The translations under genes were made by a program, and so were the position numbers. From NCBI GenBank assembly GCA_934045905.1, contig OW203771.1, forward strand, positions 20,654,069 to 20,718,068: a stretch of 64,000 bases of DNA, in the 5' to 3' direction. The notes below the pieces were generated by a model. That model was not told where the DNA came from and made no database searches. It saw nothing but the letters and a program-made list of their open reading frames with translations. This document shows positions 35,354 to 47,450 of this stretch, piece by piece. Position 1 is the stretch's first letter; each line of letters starts with the position of its first letter. Source of the stretch: Leuctra nigra (taxonomy: Eukaryota > Arthropoda > Insecta > Plecoptera > Leuctridae).

Positions 35354-36218
35354 CACACCCCGATGATCTCTCTCTTTCAGAGCACAGTAACCACAGCTGC
35401 AACGGCAGCAGCGGCGGCAAGAAGAAGACACAGTCAATGTAGTGCCTACCCATGCACTCACACCCCGATGATCTCTCTCTTACAGAGCACAGTAACCACG
35501 GCTGCAACGGCAGCAGCGGCGGCAAGAAGAAGACACAGTCAATGTAGTGCCTACCCATGCACTCACACCCCGATGATCTCTCTCTTACAGAGCACAGTAA
35601 CCACGGCTGCAACGGCAGCAGCGGCGGCAAGAAGAAGACACAGTCAATGTAGTGCCTACCCATGCACTCACACCCCGATGATCTCTCTCTTACAGAGCAC
35701 AGTAACCACGGCTGCAACGGCAGCAGCGGCGGCAAGAAGAAGACACAGTCAATGTAGTGCCTACCCATGCACTCACACCCCGATGATCTCTCTCTTACAG
35801 AGCACAGTAACCACGGCTGCAACGGCAGCAGCGGCGGCAAGAAGAAGACACAGTCAATGTAGTGCCTACCCATGCACTCACACCCCGATGATCTCTCTCT
35901 TACAGAGCACAGTAACCACGGCTGCAACGGCAGCAGCGGCGGCAAGAAGAAGACACAGTCAATGTAGTGCCTACCCATGCACTCACACCCCGATGATCTC
36001 TCTCTTACAGAGCACAGTAACCACGGCTGCAACGGCAGCAGCGGCGGCAAGAAGAAGACACAGTCAATGTAGTGCCTACCCATGTGCTCACACCCCGATG
36101 ATCTCTCTCTTACAGAGCACAGTAACCACGGCTGCAACGGCAGCAGCGGCGGCAAGAAGAAGACACAGTCAATGTAGTGCCTACCCATGTGCTCACACCC
36201 CGATGATCTCTCTTACAG
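35354..36218 (+). repeat. 105-bp tandem array carrying a duplicated 3' splice site
   Basis: Nine units start at 35354, 35459, 35564, 35669, 35774, 35879, 35984, 36089 and 36194. Each unit holds a polypyrimidine tract with CAG (CTCTCTCTTACAG) followed by the first 49 bases of exon 4, then a stop-containing stretch (CAATGTAGTGCC) and the next copy. The last unit is two bases shorter before its CAG and continues into the complete exon 4. Units are nearly identical. Since 105 is divisible by three, long meaningless frames stay open on both strands. Confidence 0.95.
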
Positions 36219-36349
36219 AGCACAGTAACCACGGCTGCAACGGCAGCAGCGGCGGCAAGAAGAAGACCAGCTTCTCGCGCTTCCTGCGGGGCCTCAAGAC
36301 CGCCACGGGACATCGCAAGGACAAGTCTCCCAGACACCGGACCAACCGA
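36219..36349 (+). CDS. Exon 4 of the unidentified four-exon gene
   Basis: A 131-bp exon follows the last CAG of the array and ends at CGA then GTGAGT. With the single base from exon 3 it reads E then HSNHGCNGSSGGKKKTSFSR, continuing with a strongly basic segment (FLRGLKTATGHRKDK, then SPRHRTNR), and ends in phase 0. The KKKTSFSRFLRGLK patch looks like a basic-amphipathic, Ser/Thr-phosphorylatable motif of the kind that binds phospholipid or calmodulin. That is inference. Eight truncated copies of its 5' end lie upstream. Any of them used as the acceptor would add SSGGKKKTQSM and then a stop. Confidence 0.85.
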
Positions 36350-36605
36350 GTGAGTAGCAGCATCGTGTTCACGAGTCAGATGTAGGAGGCCCGAGGAACA
36401 GTTCCTCGGGTGCTATTCGTGCAAAATAGTCCAGATCCATCGGACTCAAGTCAATATACAAGTATTCTCTATGCATTACAAAGGAAGAGTACAAGAAAAG
36501 AACGCTATGGGTCCATTTATTGAAATGAGTTTAAGGTGGCTCATCCAATCGGGCATGGTCTCAGATTTTCATAATTTTTTGTCTATTTCTTTGCCTTACA
36601 ATCCT

Positions 36606-36940
36606 TGAAAAAATTAAACACTTCTCGTGTCTAGTTTCTGAGATTAATCGAGTTTTCTTCCCCATGTTATCTTATGGCGGACAAGTAAAATCGTGTCACA
36701 TTTAGGCTAATAATGAAGATCTAATTTTTATTTTGTCCTAACTTTGAACAAGAAACTTATTTTCTGATAGCTAGTTCGACATTCTATTAGGAAAAAAATT
36801 CAAAACATACCAACGTGTGCTATTATAAAAGTTATAAAACATAAACGAAATGATTTCCCTATACCTCATGTGAAAGTTTTGTTAGTTCTCGAAAGGCAAG
36901 AAATTTAAACCTTGCTGTAAGACTGGAGTTGTAAGTTAAA
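36606..36940 (+). repeat. Dispersed repeat family C, copy 2
   Basis: Counterpart of 19215-19581, with AAACACTTCTCGTGTC, CTTATGGCGGA, AATGAAGATCTAA and AAAAGTTATAAAAC in the same order. It runs directly up to the foldback segment starting at 36948. Confidence 0.7.
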
Positions 36941-36947
36941 TTAAATC

Positions 36948-38072
36948 CCAGAAAAAACACTCCGTGTAAAAATACCAGCCAAGTCTCTTTAACTATAAAA
37001 AAAAATAGAAGAAATCTAAAAATTCAGCACTGAAAAGGAGTGATATCAAAAAAGGAGCCAAGTCAACGAATTTTCCAAATTTTAATCGTACCATTGAAAT
37101 AAAAATATCAACCCCCGAGAAATACTTAAAAAAAGGACTTGGCGCATCGTTTTTTTAAAGACACTTTTCTATCCTAAAAGTATAGGAAGAACTCTACAAG
37201 TATATTTTCCTGAGTATATCACATTCATTATCGACGAATCATACTACGTTTTAATATAACTAGTACTCTTACCTACTGGCAGTTTTGGTATTTTGTCAAT
37301 ATTCAGAGGAAATAAACGGATAAACGAATAACGAATAAACGGAAGCGGCCTAGTCTATTCGTTATTGCCACTATTTCTAGGGTCATATTAATCAATCACA
37401 CTTCTCAATATCGTGACTGAGGGAAATAGCGAAAGCGCTCATTACAAGAAGGCCGTCAATGAGATTTGTATAAGTGACTAGTGCACTGAGCCATGCTGCT
37501 CAAATAATTACTGACTAGATTTTTATCTAAAGTAATACGTTATGTAATTTATGAATTTTTTTGGTATAAAATGTTAATTAATAGCAATTAATTACACGGC
37601 GAGAAGGTTCAAAGTATAATGCTGTAGTAGGTATGTTGATGTACCCACAAAACTATAGGTACCTACCAATCACAAACACAACTGTTCTGTATTTATTGCT
37701 CGTAAGACAATGCTATGTTTCTTTGCGTACTTATATTTAAATTTAAAATATTTTACAGAATGTTCAATATTTAATTTGAAAGTTTTGTCCCAATTTTTCT
37801 AGGCATTTCTGAACTACGTAGTATGTGAGTGGCATAAGCTTAAGAATAGAAAAATGTCTTTAAAAAAACGATGCGCCAAGTCCTTTTTTTAAGTATTTCT
37901 CGGGGGTTGATATTTTTATTTCAATGGTACGATTAAAATTTGGAAAATTCGTTGACTTGGCTCCTTTTTTGATATCACTCCTTTTCAGTGCTGAATTTTT
38001 AGATTTCTTCTATTTTTTTTTATAGTTAAAGAGACTTGGCTGGTATTTTTACACGGAGTGTTTTTTCTGGGA
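36948..38072. mobile_element. Foldback inverted-repeat segment joined to a solo arm
   Basis: Outer ends TCCCAGAAAAAACACTCCGT and complement ATTTTTACACGGAGTG...CTGGGA, with arms of about 215-240 bp (36948-37180 and about 37830-38072) that include CTTGGCGCATCG. The interior of about 650 bp is AT-rich and non-coding. The right end continues without a break into the module arm 38073-39312, as at 55222 and, mirrored, at 46134. Confidence 0.8.
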
Positions 38073-39312
38073 TATCACTTCTTTTGTTAGTTTATTCATA
38101 CAGCTTGTAGCACATGTCCGAGCAGGGACTAATTTCTTTAAAAAAATACGCCTCAACCGATTTGGTTACTATGAAAAGTTGCGTTTGGTATAAGATGAAA
38201 ATGATTATCCAAGAAGAATAGCTTAAGTTTCGTTATAATCGATCCAGCCGTTTTCGATACATGACGTCACTTCCGGTTTTGAAATAGCGGCCGAATTCCG
38301 GTATAGGTAATAAGAAAACAATCTAGTTTTATCTAGTTGATACCTTCATGAACGACCATCTGAATTCCTAATCCCTATATTTCCGTAAAATCGGTCATGC
38401 CGTTTGTAATATATGACGTCACTTCCGGTTTCATTTAGTGGTTCCTGCCGCCATTTCCGGTACCATTAATTTATTTATTCATTTTTCACAATTGATTTTT
38501 CAAATAAATAGCAGAATGAATACGCAGGAGCTAGTTCAGTTGCAATCGGTACAGGCGTTTTAGATATATGACGTCACTTCCGGTTTCAGGAATGGCGGCC
38601 GAGAACACTGCTACCTTGAATATATAAATTGTATTGTCTATGTTACAATGTAAGCTAATTATGTACGTATTTTAAGTATAATTTGTTGAAATAAGTTAAA
38701 TATTGCGTATTTATGACGTCACTTCCGGTTTAGAAAATAAGAAAATAATATTTTTTTTATTGATACTTCATATAGATGACCATCTAAATCGAATGGCGCT
38801 AATTTCGTTCTAATCGGTCCAGACGTTTTTGAGTTATGACGTCACTTCCGGTTTCAAAATGGCGGCTTCCGGTTGGTTTTATAAAAAGGCACCTCAGACG
38901 CCAAAAGTGCACATGTGGTAAAAATTTCAGGTCGATCGGTTCAGCTGTTTAGGCTGTGGCGGTGATAGCGACGTTTCGTGATATCATCAGAATCATCATC
39001 ATCTTCAGAATCAGAAAGTGGTGTAATTTCACTGTTTTCTCGGTCCTCTAGCGCGCAAATGGCATAACCTATTGTTCCCAAATTTGGTATATGTAGTGGG
39101 GTTAAGATATTAAGATAAATTGGGGTTAAATTAAGATATTTCGCAACAATGTGAGATTTACCAATTTTGAGATCCAGTAGGCCGAAAATGCCATGTTGTT
39201 GCTTACAGTAAAAGTGTTTGGTCTGCTCCTCAGTTTATTAGGCATTTACGGTATGTTGAGTGACTGTGAGTGTATAGTACGACTTGGCTGGGTGGAGCGA
39301 CCGCTCCACTAG
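38073..39312 (+). mobile_element. Isolated module arm with five YY1/ETS/CRE units
   Basis: Starts ATATCACTTCTTTTGTTAGT and CGCCTCAACCGATT, as in the mirror of 46020-46134. Five modules follow with TGACGTCACTTCCGGTTT near 38262, 38412, 38570, 38713 and 38838, most beside a GCGGCCG or ATGGCGGC motif. It ends in the tip palindrome GTGGAGCGACCGCTCCAC (39292-39309) and CTAG. It is a shorter relative of the right arm 55223-57000. No partner arm in the matching orientation lies nearby. Confidence 0.85.
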
Positions 39313-42245
39313 ATTTTATAATTCTTTTATACTTAAATATAGTTAAAATGTTGAAAAATTAATTCATGATGGTAATTTCAAATAATAAATATTTTGGAAT
39401 GTTCGATCGGTCTTGCAGTGATTTTTATGAGCTTTCAGAATATACCTTGGGTTTTTAGCAAATATTGCCACAAAGTCTTCAAAAACGCACTTGAAATATC
39501 TATTTGTATGGAAGATAGATACAAGTTTCAACATAAAACTTCGTTTATCTCAGTTTCATCCGAATGTGACTTATACCATTCTTTCCATGTACCCTACAAA
39601 TGTGAGTGGATGAACGCAGAAATACTGGTTTATGAGCTCACCTCAAGAATCATTGAAATTGGCATCGGTCCTTCTACCTTCTTACTTCAGGTTGCGGGGG
39701 GTTGATACCATTTTGTGAATTAGTTTCCAGTGAGCATTCTGTTCTACTGTCTCCTATAAGAAAAGTAGGAACGATTCGACTTTCAACATAATAAAGCAAA
39801 ACCATTGTAAAAATGTGTGTAAAATATTTTAACTGTTTTTTGTCTTCCAAGATCATGTTAATTGGGAAAAGAATGACTGTGGTTACAGCTACGTTTGTAT
39901 GTTCACAACTTAAAGTTTATATTTGTATAAAAGACATTTTTCTTGCGAGCTGCTTTTTACCGCATAAGCGTAAATTGGCTTTAGAACTTACTTTTTCTCG
40001 TCTCAAGTACCTTCGCCAAACTCTCGCAACGTTGTAAATTAATCTTGTTGAAGTACAATGAAACATAATCCCAGATCTTCTTTTACGTCTGAAGAATTAA
40101 GACGCATGAATTCTTCTTCACCTCTCTCGTTCCTCCGTCAACTTGGATGACATTCTTTTCTCGTCTACAAGACATTTTCTTGACTTTTCCGAGTGTGATG
40201 TTTTATTTCTAGACATGCTTTCATATGATTATGAATATTTCAGATGTATTGAGCCCAAAATCTACTTTTTTACATTCATATATTCCTGTGACCTTTCACA
40301 TATGTTTTCTATCATTTTTCATGCGCATTCGATATGTTAATATTATGTTTAGGTTGGAAATAAACTAATCAATTGTTTTAATCAACACTCGAGAACAAGA
40401 CAGTTAAACAATTAAAATACACCAACTTCGTGAAATGAAAGTGTAAACAACATTATGCTTGACATGTTTTAATGATTCATGACTTAATACAATTAAAAGT
40501 TTAGGGATATTTAGTCATGTTTTCTATAAAATTATTTATTTCTGTCAACATTTTCGATTTTAATTTCAAAATCTTCATCATGACAAAAAATTACCAACTT
40601 TCCATCAAAAAGAAAAACAATTATCAATTTAATTTCAAAAACACATTCAATTGTTTTTCTTTTTTTATTGATATTTGATAATTATTTGTTCTAGAGAAGA
40701 TTTTGAAATTAACATCGAAACATTTGACAGAAATAAATATTTTTATATAAAACATGACGCATTCCAAAACTTAATATTGTTTTAACAATATGCCTTTTTT
40801 AAAATAATAACCACTTAATTTATTTCTTATATTTTTTGTTTAAAAGTTTGGCACGCGATTCAAACGACTTCGAAAATTTCGTAAATTCTTTACGATTGTC
40901 AATCACTCAATAATCAAGGAATGCTTTCTCCAATAATAATCGCGACCCACTTTCATACCTCTCTTTTCAACGTGCCTAAAACCATTCATCCCGAAAGTTT
41001 CTTTCTGGGACATTCACAAATTATTAAGAATTCTTCTCGATCTTCCAAGGCGCAATTTAGTGTCTCAATTTGAGCCGAAACGAATCGCTTCTTTATGCAA
41101 ATCCTCCTTAAGGAAGCGTCGGGGCATATCTGTCAGGTGACAGCTTAAAACGCGTTTAAAAGATAACCATGGGGTAGTTCTCTTCGCGCCCTGTAGCAAT
41201 ACGTCAGTGTCGCCAACATAACAAGCGTATTTATCACCAGATCGTGCCCGGAATCAGATGCGGCTTATCTCACTCAAGAGTTGGCAGGATTGAATGTAGA
41301 CGCTTAGAGATGGCCGTTGGAAAGGAAAAGATGTGTGTTTTTTTGTCGTGTTTGGGGGAAAGATTTCCGGGGGGGTGGAAAAGCAATATTGTGTTTTCTA
41401 CGTGGCTTCGAGTTAATGACTGTATTGTGGTCGGCAGGGGGGAGGGGGGGGGGGGGGGCATGCCATTCTTCCAAAGGAACAACCTCAGAATACCCACGGA
41501 AATAAGTCCTAATGTCATATCTCCTTATTGCGGTTCTCCATAAGGTCGAACCTACCATACTATGATACTAAGAAATCACCATTAGTGACTGTATGGGTCA
41601 ATCATCTAATAGAACATATTTCCATAACTGTACCACTAGAGAATTGGGCCAACACAATAGCTCAATTCCTTGGGAAATGTATGCATTTTCACTGCATTTA
41701 GTTGTCAAATGTCCGCCCAGGTGAGCTTCTTTGCAGGATATACAACTGAACAACATAGGCTGCGAAACGCATATTCTCCAAGGATTGAAGCATTTTGTGT
41801 TATGTTACTTTATGTTGCTTTGCATTGTATGGATAGTAGTTTCTTATTTCAAGCCATTTTAATACAATTTTCGTTTTTTTACAATTTTTCTGGTTGATGA
41901 GAAAGATTGAAATACCAATAATTTCAATATTAATTTTTTAAATGTAATTGAAATATACATATTGCTATTTATAATTCGTACCTATAAATGCCACTACATA
42001 TGTATCGACGAGTGGAGATCCCAGGTATCTCATTTTGAGCCGATGCAAAGTCTCTAATGACCACGACTCGGAGAAGTTCGACTTCGATCCGACCGCATTG
42101 CGTATCTCCCTAGCTCCAGATCATCCTCCTAGCTCCTAGCTCCAGATCATCCTCGAGCTCCAGTTAGACGCGCGGTTGTGTTGAAGTCAACCCCGGCATT
42201 AGAATAAGCACGATCTTCACCCAGCACTTCACTGTTGGGGTGCAG
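39313..42245. other. No recognisable gene
   Basis: AT-rich single-copy-looking DNA between an isolated arm and the 14-kb palindrome. There is a 15-G run at 41444-41458. The + strand frame 39394-39705 (103 residues) has no recognisable domain or splice support. Confidence 0.45.
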
Positions 42246-42546
42246 CTCGGAAGGGCGTAAACGCGGAAGGGCGCAGACGCTGGAGGGCGTAAATATCTAC
42301 GCCCTTCCGCGCTGGCTCCGCTGAAGGGCGCGCCCTTCAGCGTCCTATCTAAACATGTATTTCTTAAATGCGCCCTTCGACGTCCAAACTGTTTATAGTT
42401 TATACGCCTTTCAGCATCCAAGATATTATTTTCAAAGTTCTACGGACTGGACTTAACAGCGCTGAAGGGCGTAAGCGCTGAAGGGCGTAAGGCTGAAGGG
42501 CGCATTTAATTGTAGCGCTGAAGGGCATAACGCTGAAGGGCGCATT
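42246..42546. repeat. GAAGGGCG minisatellite, left flank of the palindrome
   Basis: Many copies of a roughly 12-16 bp unit, GCTGAAGGGCGTAA or its complement, occur in both orientations. They include the perfect 22-bp palindrome at 42320-42341 whose half is GCTGAAGGGCG. The segment 42170-42456 is a reverse complement of 57239-57440, on the other side of the 14-kb element. Confidence 0.85.
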
Positions 42547-42997
42547 CAATATGTGAGCCTAGAAGAGACCGAGTCGGAAGGTCGTAGTTAGTTAGTCACG
42601 CCTACACTAGGGGTGTCTTCGAATAACTGAGCCAATCAATGTTCCAATTGTGGTAGTTTGTGACATATTTCATTAATAGTTTGATAATAGTTCTATATGT
42701 ATAAACGGCTGGACCAATTGAAACCAAACGCACTGCAATTGATTCAGACACATTACATAATTTAATACGTCATTATAATGGACAAAATGTTCACATGACA
42801 TCTTTCAAGGTAGGCATTCTTTATAAAGTTAATTCTTACAGTTAGGCAACCCAACTTGCACTAAAGTAGTGCGGGTAGGAAGGAAGTCGTTTTAATGTGA
42901 TAGTAATCCACCTACTGCAAATTAATGTCTTGTGCTACAGACAAGTTAAAAACCTTCGTAACTTGTATTTGCTTACAACTATAAAAAATGTGGCAAT

Positions 42998-44560
42998 CTA
43001 GTGGAGCGGTCGCTCCACACAGCCAAGTCGTACCGTACACTCACAGTATCTCAACATACCGTAAATGCCTATATAAACTGAGGAGCAGACCAACTACTTT
43101 TACTGTAAGCAACAACATGGCATTTTCGGCCTACTGGATCTCAAAATTGGTAAATCTCACATTGTTGCGAAATATCTTAATTTCGAGCTATGGCCCACCC
43201 CACTACATATACCAAATTTGGGAACAATAGGTTATGCCATTTGCGCGCTAGAGGACCGAGAAAACAGTGAAATTACATCACTTTCTGATTCTGATGATGA
43301 TATCAGGAAACGTTGCTATCACCGCCACAGCCTAAACAGCTGAACCGATCAACCTGAAATTTTTACCACATATGCACTTTTGGCGTCTGATGATACCTTG
43401 CCTCTTGTGATTTTTTGTGCCGCCATTTTTAAACCGGAAGTGACGTCATATATGAAAAACGGCTTGACCGATTAGAACGAAATTAGCGCCATTCGGTTGA
43501 GATGGTCATCTATATGAAGTATGTTACTTAAAAATATAATTTTCTTATATTCTAAACCGGAAGTGGCGTCATAAATTTGCAATATTTAGCTTATTTCATC
43601 AAATTATACTTTAAATACACATATCATTATCTTACATTGTAACAAAGACAATACAAAATTATAATTTCAATACACAGTGTTCTCGGCCGCCATTCCTGAA
43701 ACCGGAAGTGACGTCATACATCGAAAACGCCTGTACCGATTGCCACTGAACTAGCTCCTGTATATTCATTCTGCAATCTATTTGAAAAATCAATTGGGAT
43801 AAATGAATATACAAATTAACGGTACCGGAAATGGCGGCAGGAACCACTAAATGAAACCGGAAGTGACGTCATATATTGAAAACGGCATGAGCGATTTGAC
43901 GGAAATTAGCGCTATTGAATTCAGAAGGTCATTCATGAAGTATCAACTAGATAAAACTAAATTGTTTTCTTATTACCTATACCGGAAATGACGTCATAAA
44001 AATGCTAAATGACGTCATTAATATTCTAAAGGACACTAAATTCACCACTTTATACTTTTAAATAGATATTTAGTAAACATACATTGTAAATAATTATAAA
44101 TTAAAGGTTGCAGTGCTCTCGGCCGCCATTTTCTAAAACCGGAAGTGACGTCATATAACGAAAACGGCTGTACCGATTGCAACTAAATTTTGGAATTGTG
44201 TAGGACTTATAATTATGAATTCAATACGACATTAATTTCGGCCGCCATTGTTAAAACCGGAAGTGACGTCATATATCGAAAACGGATGTACCGATTGCAA
44301 CCAAATTTTAGAATTATGTCGGACTAATATAATTATGAACTAAAGACGACATTATTTTCGGCCGCCATTGTCAAAACCGGAAGTGACGTCATATATCGAA
44401 AATGGCTGTACCAATTGCAACCAAATTTTGGAAATGTGTAGGACTAATAATTATGAATTAAAGACGACATTATTTTCGGCCGCCATTGTTAAAACCGAAG
44501 TGACGTCATTATCGAAAGCGGCTGTACCGATTGCAACCAAATTTTGGAAATAGTATGACT
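42998..44560. repeat. Left arm, outer part: tip and nine module units
   Basis: Module cores AAACCGGAAGTGACGTCA or close variants occur near 43433, 43555, 43697, 43854, 43981, 44135, 44253, 44373 and 44490. Several are preceded by GGCCGCCATT. Outside each core lies a GAAAACGGCTGTACCGATTG-like segment and then CAACCAAATTTTGGAA. The spacing settles to about 120 bp in the inner units. Variants include GTGGCGTCA (43566) and a paired CRE around 43985-44015. Confidence 0.85.
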
Positions 44561-45803
44561 TGAAACCTGCGGGATTTGGCTCAGAGGGTAGAACACAAAG
44601 AATCAGCAATATTATAATTTGTTTATTACAAAGAAAATAAATGTTCATTGATGTGAAAAGAGCAATCAAAAATTATGAAACAATATTACGTTCGATACGT
44701 CGGCAGTAGTGATGATGTCGTCTGGTTTGTTTACTTCCGCGTAAACAAGTGGATGGCGTTGACTCTTGCGTAGTGTGTCCCGTGAACTCCAGTCCACCAG
44801 CAGAATGAAATGACTGGATATGTCACCTCCTTCAGCTGCGATGCGATGATGTTGTCTAATAACCCCTTGGTTACCAGGACGTCCAGCAGTCCGTGCACAA
44901 GGAGTGACCTCCTCGAGCAGTTGGATCAAGTTGGCTCAGGCTGATGACGTTCGTGGCTGCAGACTCGTCGGTTTCTCCCGGAGTTGCATTCACTAACTTT
45001 TATACTTTAACATTTACTGACTTTAATGTTGAAACTGTTCAGTTGATCACTTGTAACTTGAAATTGTCTTAATGCGATATTATTTGCCTCAGCATTAGGC
45101 TTGAAGCTTGAATTTACTGGGTTGACGTTTATACAAAAATGTTATTTTAATGTTTACCTTCGATCACATCGGCACTGTCTCGCTGAAATTATACTATGTT
45201 GCGTGCACAAGGCTTCACGGTTCGCGAGGCAGGTCTCACTGCTCTGAGAAAACTCCGACTGATGATGTTTGGCTGGTAGCCTGACGTTTTATACCCTCTG
45301 ACATCGTTTTCCCTCCAAAGAATATGATTGGTTGGTTTCGTACACGTGGTAGCTAATTTTAGACATTCTGTCATTTCTAAAGCCCGCGAAACGACTTTCT
45401 TTCTGCACGTAGGCCCATGCTTTTCTTGGAATCACTGAAAACTAGTCTGGCTGACTGGTTTTGTAGCGTTATCACAATGACTGGTTCACTTGTTATTACG
45501 TGGTGACATCGCAATTTAGGTAAGGTCACATACTTTTTATATGGATTCACTCACTTTCTTGATATAATTGCACATTGTTAAACTTATTTGATTGCTCGTT
45601 ATATTTTTGTCTATATTTTGATTGCTATTGAATTTTAAAGATTGTAAGTTTACATAATGATTCTAATTAATTACTTTGTGTTCAGTTAACCTTGACTCTA
45701 AGAATGCCATGCTACAAGCTTGTTCATTCTTTAAACCTATTTCAAGCAAACATTATTATTTTTTAAAGTTAATTTTCTAACCTAGATAGGCCAACTTGTT
45801 ACA
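44561..45803 (-). mobile_element. Solo LTR inserted in the left arm
   Basis: The 1243-bp insertion is flanked by GACT at 44557-44560 and 45804-45807. The uninterrupted site is visible in the right arm at 55420-55423 (AGTC on the + strand). Read on the - strand it starts TGTAACAAGTTGGCC and ends GCAGGTTTCA, so it has TG...CA termini as in LTRs. It has no gag or pol frame, which fits a solo LTR left after recombination. The start resembles gypsy or BEL LTRs, but I cannot decide between them. Confidence 0.8.
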
Positions 45804-45807
45804 GACT

Positions 45808-46134
45808 AATAATTATGAATTCAAGACGACATTATTTTCGGCCGCCATTTCAAAACCGGAAGGGACGTTATAATATATCGAAAACGGCTGTACCGATTGC
45901 AATCAAATTATGCAATTTTGTAGGACTAATAATTATGAATTCAAGACGACATTAATTTCGGCCGCCATTTCAAAACCGGAAGGGACGTTATAATATATCG
46001 AAAACGGCTGGACCGATTGTAATTTCTTAGTACCTATCCTAATCGGTTGAGGCGTATTTTTTTAAAGAAATTAGTCCTTGCTCGGACATGTGCTACAAGC
46101 TGTATGAATAAACTAACAAAAGAAGTGATATCCC
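45808..46134. repeat. Left arm: two innermost modules and junction
   Basis: Two units of about 120 bp carry a changed core, AACCGGAAGGGACGTTATAA, in which the ETS half is altered and the CRE is lost. The right arm has only one such unit (55330-55410). The junction CGGTTGAGGCGTATTTTTTT to GTGATATCCC follows, the same sequence seen at 1-100 and, reversed, at 38073. Confidence 0.8.
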
Positions 46135-47450
46135 AGAAAAAAACACTCCGTGTAAAAAAGGCAGCCAAGTCTCTTTACTTAAAAAAAAAATCAACACCGA
46201 AAAGGAGTGATATCAAAAAAGGAGCCAAGTCAATGACATTTCCAAATATGTAATCGTATCTTTGAAATAAAAGTATAAACACCGAGAAATACTTTACAAA
46301 AGGACTTGGCGCATCGTTTTTTTAAAGACATTTTTCTATTCATAAGCATATGCCATTTATATACAACCGTAATTTAGAAATTTTAGAATAATAGGGACAC
46401 AACTTTCAATTACATATTATACCTACATACCTACTGTAAAATATTTTCTATTTGAATATGTACGCGATGAAACTTGTTGCCTATATTTGTAATAAATATA
46501 CAATAGTTATCTTCATATTATTGTTTCGTGGTCAACATAATTAAGTCTCATGCGTTATACCTTCTCACAATGAAATACATTTCTATTAATCCACATTTTA
46601 TAACAATACATTTCACAAAGTACACAGTGAAGTCACATTGAACAACTATTAAAACCATAATAATATATACCATATAATGGTATAATATATACCATAATAA
46701 TTTACTGCCATAATATAATAGTGTTCTATAAATAGTTAGTAATTATTTGACAACTTTTCATGATTTCCTTCAGTCATGATCAAATTATGAAAAGATATCC
46801 TTCTAATATCACCATATTAACAGTGCTATAAGAATATATATGAGCCCACTTCCTTGTTATTTAATTCTACCTCCCTTATTATTACTTCTATTACAGCATG
46901 ACATCTTTCTTCTATCGCCATTACAAAATTATAAAATAGCCATTACCAAAAGTAGCTTGATTCATAGATACTGGCTCAAATAAAAAGAGGAATATGTACA
47001 CTCCCCCAAATAATAAATGGTACTCCGTTTTGCGGCTATGTCCTTTCACCGTAAACGATTTTAATAGGTACCCTGTAGTGTGAGAGAGCGCGATAGTTGC
47101 TGTGCGAGTGAGAAGAAAGATTGACGAGAGGTTGTCGGGCATCTCACTCACAAGTAGTCTTGTCTCGCTTGCACTTGTTACTAACTGGGGTGGTTCATGC
47201 CGAGTTGTTTTCTGGTGGAGTGGGGTGAGGTGAACTAAAATAGATAACGATGTCAATAACTGCTACCTGCAGAAGATCCTCGATCGATTCAATGCTCGAA
47301 CTGTCCTCGCCGTGGTTTACCGTGAATGAATTACACTGATATTTCCAAAATGTTCGAATGTAGTATTTTCAAGGGTTTAATTTTATAGCTATTTGCATAA
47401 TCATATTGTAATCGTTGAATGAACCTTTCTATTAGAATAATAATATATTA
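46135..47450. repeat. Inner left arm of the palindrome
   Basis: It begins with the CACTCCGTG segment (46135-46330) and continues through AT-rich DNA to a GC-richer block at 47030-47340. It pairs with 52625-53069 plus 54353-55222. A - strand frame in the GC-richer block (46921-47256) recurs at 52809-53108 with one residue changed over the shared 87 or so. Since the arms are near-identical DNA, this is no proof of coding. The frame resembles no protein I know. Confidence 0.75.

Noticed and set aside
35354..36218. CRISPR-like regular repeats (also the 21083-21807 array)
   Set aside because: The units are contiguous tandem copies without unique spacers, and the genome is eukaryotic.
35277..36385. 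Two long overlapping open frames, 348 residues on + and 303 residues on -, with repeated peptides
   Set aside because: They exist because the 105-bp unit is a multiple of three. The Ala-rich or Leu-rich repeats translate intronic and splice-site sequence, and the phase-matched exon frame is a different one.
39394..39705. 103-residue + strand frame between arms
   Set aside because: AT-rich codon use like the flanks, no domain, and no splice or repeat support.
46921..47256. Conserved protein in both palindrome arms (also 52809-53108)
   Set aside because: The arms are nearly identical DNA, so a shared open frame says nothing about selection, and no domain is recognisable.
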